A stretch of DNA of 64,000 nt from Clostridiaceae bacterium. Its GTDB lineage: Bacteria > Bacillota > Clostridia > Lachnospirales > Lachnospiraceae. The DNA lies in assembly GCA_009911065.1 (NCBI GenBank), contig QXWR01000011.1:53272-117271 (forward strand), in the 5' to 3' direction. The translations under genes and the position numbers were made by a program. Of the stretch, positions 63,380 to 64,000 are shown in pieces. Within the stretch, counting starts at the first letter, position 1; every line of letters starts with the position of its first letter. The notes under the pieces are model-generated. The model made no database searches, was not told the DNA's origin, and saw nothing but the letters and a program-made list of their open reading frames with translations.

Positions 63380-63772
63380 ATGATTAAACCGTATATACAT
63401 TTAATACGTGAGATTTTCATGTATGGACTTATAGGATTATTTTCTGCCTTTATGGATACCATCAGCTTCCTGTTGTTAAGAAAATTAGGATTCTTTATTT
63501 TTTTGTCCAATTTTATAAGTGTTAATATTGGTATCTGTATTTCATTTATTCTTAATACCTATATCAATTTCAAAAAAACTACAGCGATAAAAAAACGAGC
63601 AGTTTGCTTTTTTCTGATAGGCTATTTAGGATTGGCACTATCTACTTTTATTATATGGATTGAAATTAATCATTTCTATTTATCTGAAATAATATCAAAA
63701 ATTATGTCTGTCCTAATCGTAGCAATTATACAATATTTAGCAAATAAGTTTATTACATTTCAAGAAAAATGA
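63380..63772 (+). CDS. GtrA/GtcA family flippase
   Basis: A 130-residue protein with four membrane helices ('EIFMYGLIGLFSAFMDTISFLLL', 'LSNFISVNIGICISFILNTYINF', 'FLIGYLGLALSTFIIW', 'IMSVLIVAIIQYLANKFITF'). GtrA/GtcA proteins flip polyprenyl-phosphate sugars. With YfhO and the GT2 upstream it forms the three-component surface glycosylation system. The ribosome site is weak (AGAGG, ~15 bases away). Confidence 0.88.
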   Translation: MIKPYIHLIREIFMYGLIGLFSAFMDTISFLLLRKLGFFIFLSNFISVNIGICISFILNTYINFKKTTAIKKRAVCFFLIGYLGLALSTFIIWIEINHFYLSEIISKIMSVLIVAIIQYLANKFITFQEK

Positions 63773-63847
63773 CGATTCCGTATGTTTTCTTTTGTTGAAG
63801 TCTGTTGACTAATATGAAAAAATATTAAGTACTCTAATTTATAATTT

Positions 63848-63897
63848 AATTTTCTGTCAGTTAATGAATCTAAATTCATCAACTGACAGAAAATTTT
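63848..63897 (+). terminator. Terminator of the polymer locus
   Basis: A 22-bp stem with one mismatch (63848-63869 with 63874-63895) and a short loop, followed by TTACT. On the minus strand it would also act. Confidence 0.7.
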
Positions 63898-63919
63898 ACT
63901 GTAGGCTTTAGCCTGTTGA

Positions 63920-63961
63920 GCATGTCTCCGTTTTTCGCTGATCCGAAAAACGGAGACATGC
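63920..63961. repeat. Perfect 17-bp hairpin beyond the terminator
   Basis: GCATGTCTCCGTTTTTC (63920-63936) and its complement (63945-63961) flank an 8-base loop. A third hairpin, ACCCGC/GCGGGT, lies at about 63975-63989. The window ends inside this hairpin-rich stretch. Confidence 0.75.
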
Positions 63962-64000
63962 GAAACAAAAAACCACCCGCTATGCGGGTGCGCGACAGAA

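Overview
The window looks like a chromosomal segment of a Gram-positive anaerobe of the Clostridia, most likely a gut Lachnospiraceae. The signs are the order rpsL-rpsG-fusA-tuf, a csoR-copA copper pair, Csp-like and other subtilases, a TIGR04086 protein, choline-binding-type cell-wall repeats and strong AGGAGG ribosome sites. No tRNA or rRNA gene and no CRISPR array was seen. The species cannot be fixed from the sequence alone.

Layout. 1-2.1 kb: an ArsR-type regulator and a TrhA/hemolysin III membrane protein. 2.3-5.4 kb: accessory DNA with a minimal tyrosine recombinase, a RhuM-family protein and an orphan gene. 5.6-9.7 kb: an HD phosphohydrolase and a CsoR-controlled copper operon whose CopA carries a C-terminal CopZ-like domain with its own ribosome site. 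9.9-14.2 kb: a D,D-carboxypeptidase, a secreted subtilase and a polytopic membrane protein. 14.3-19.1 kb: the str operon (rpsL, rpsG, fusA, tuf) on the minus strand behind a near-consensus promoter. 19.3-26.8 kb: TIGR04086 protein, CNNM/CBS protein, lspA, a Csp-like subtilase, a ClpX paralogue and an HtrA-like protease. 27-39 kb: a minus-strand surface-glycan block with an LCP ligase, a polyprenyl-phosphate sugar-1-P transferase, three GT2 proteins, a secondary-alcohol-type dehydrogenase, a methyltransferase and an epimerase. 39.4-43.7 kb: three secreted cell-wall-binding-repeat proteins and two small coiled-coil proteins. 43.8-48.3 kb: a lipoprotein, a LytTR regulator, an orphan 480-residue-class protein, a VanZ-like protein and an XRE regulator.

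48.7-63.8 kb is a visibly AT-richer plus-strand locus, probably acquired, that reads as one cell-surface polymer pathway: priming sugar-1-P transferase, GT2, TagB/TagF-like polyol-phosphate transferase, a two-gene TagGH-like ABC exporter, two LicD proteins (one a tandem with a degenerate half), an IspD/TarI-like cytidylyltransferase, a lone GatZ/KbaZ-like protein and a GatD-like polyol-phosphate dehydrogenase. It ends with a complete YfhO / polyprenyl-P GT2 / GtrA outside-the-membrane glycosylation set. My main hypothesis is that cytidylyltransferase, GatZ-like and GatD-like proteins make a CDP-hexitol (perhaps CDP-galactitol, from fructose-6-P through tagatose-6-P). The LicD and TagF-like enzymes would then put hexitol-phosphate on a surface glycan, which the last three genes glycosylate.

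Small repeats are prominent between genes: a MITE-like element in two copies (47.7 and 50.2 kb), a dispersed family beginning TAGAGCGTGTCTGAAAATT, a further inverted-repeat element at 21.2 kb, an 8-bp tandem array just before csoR and a 30-bp tandem array near 1 kb.
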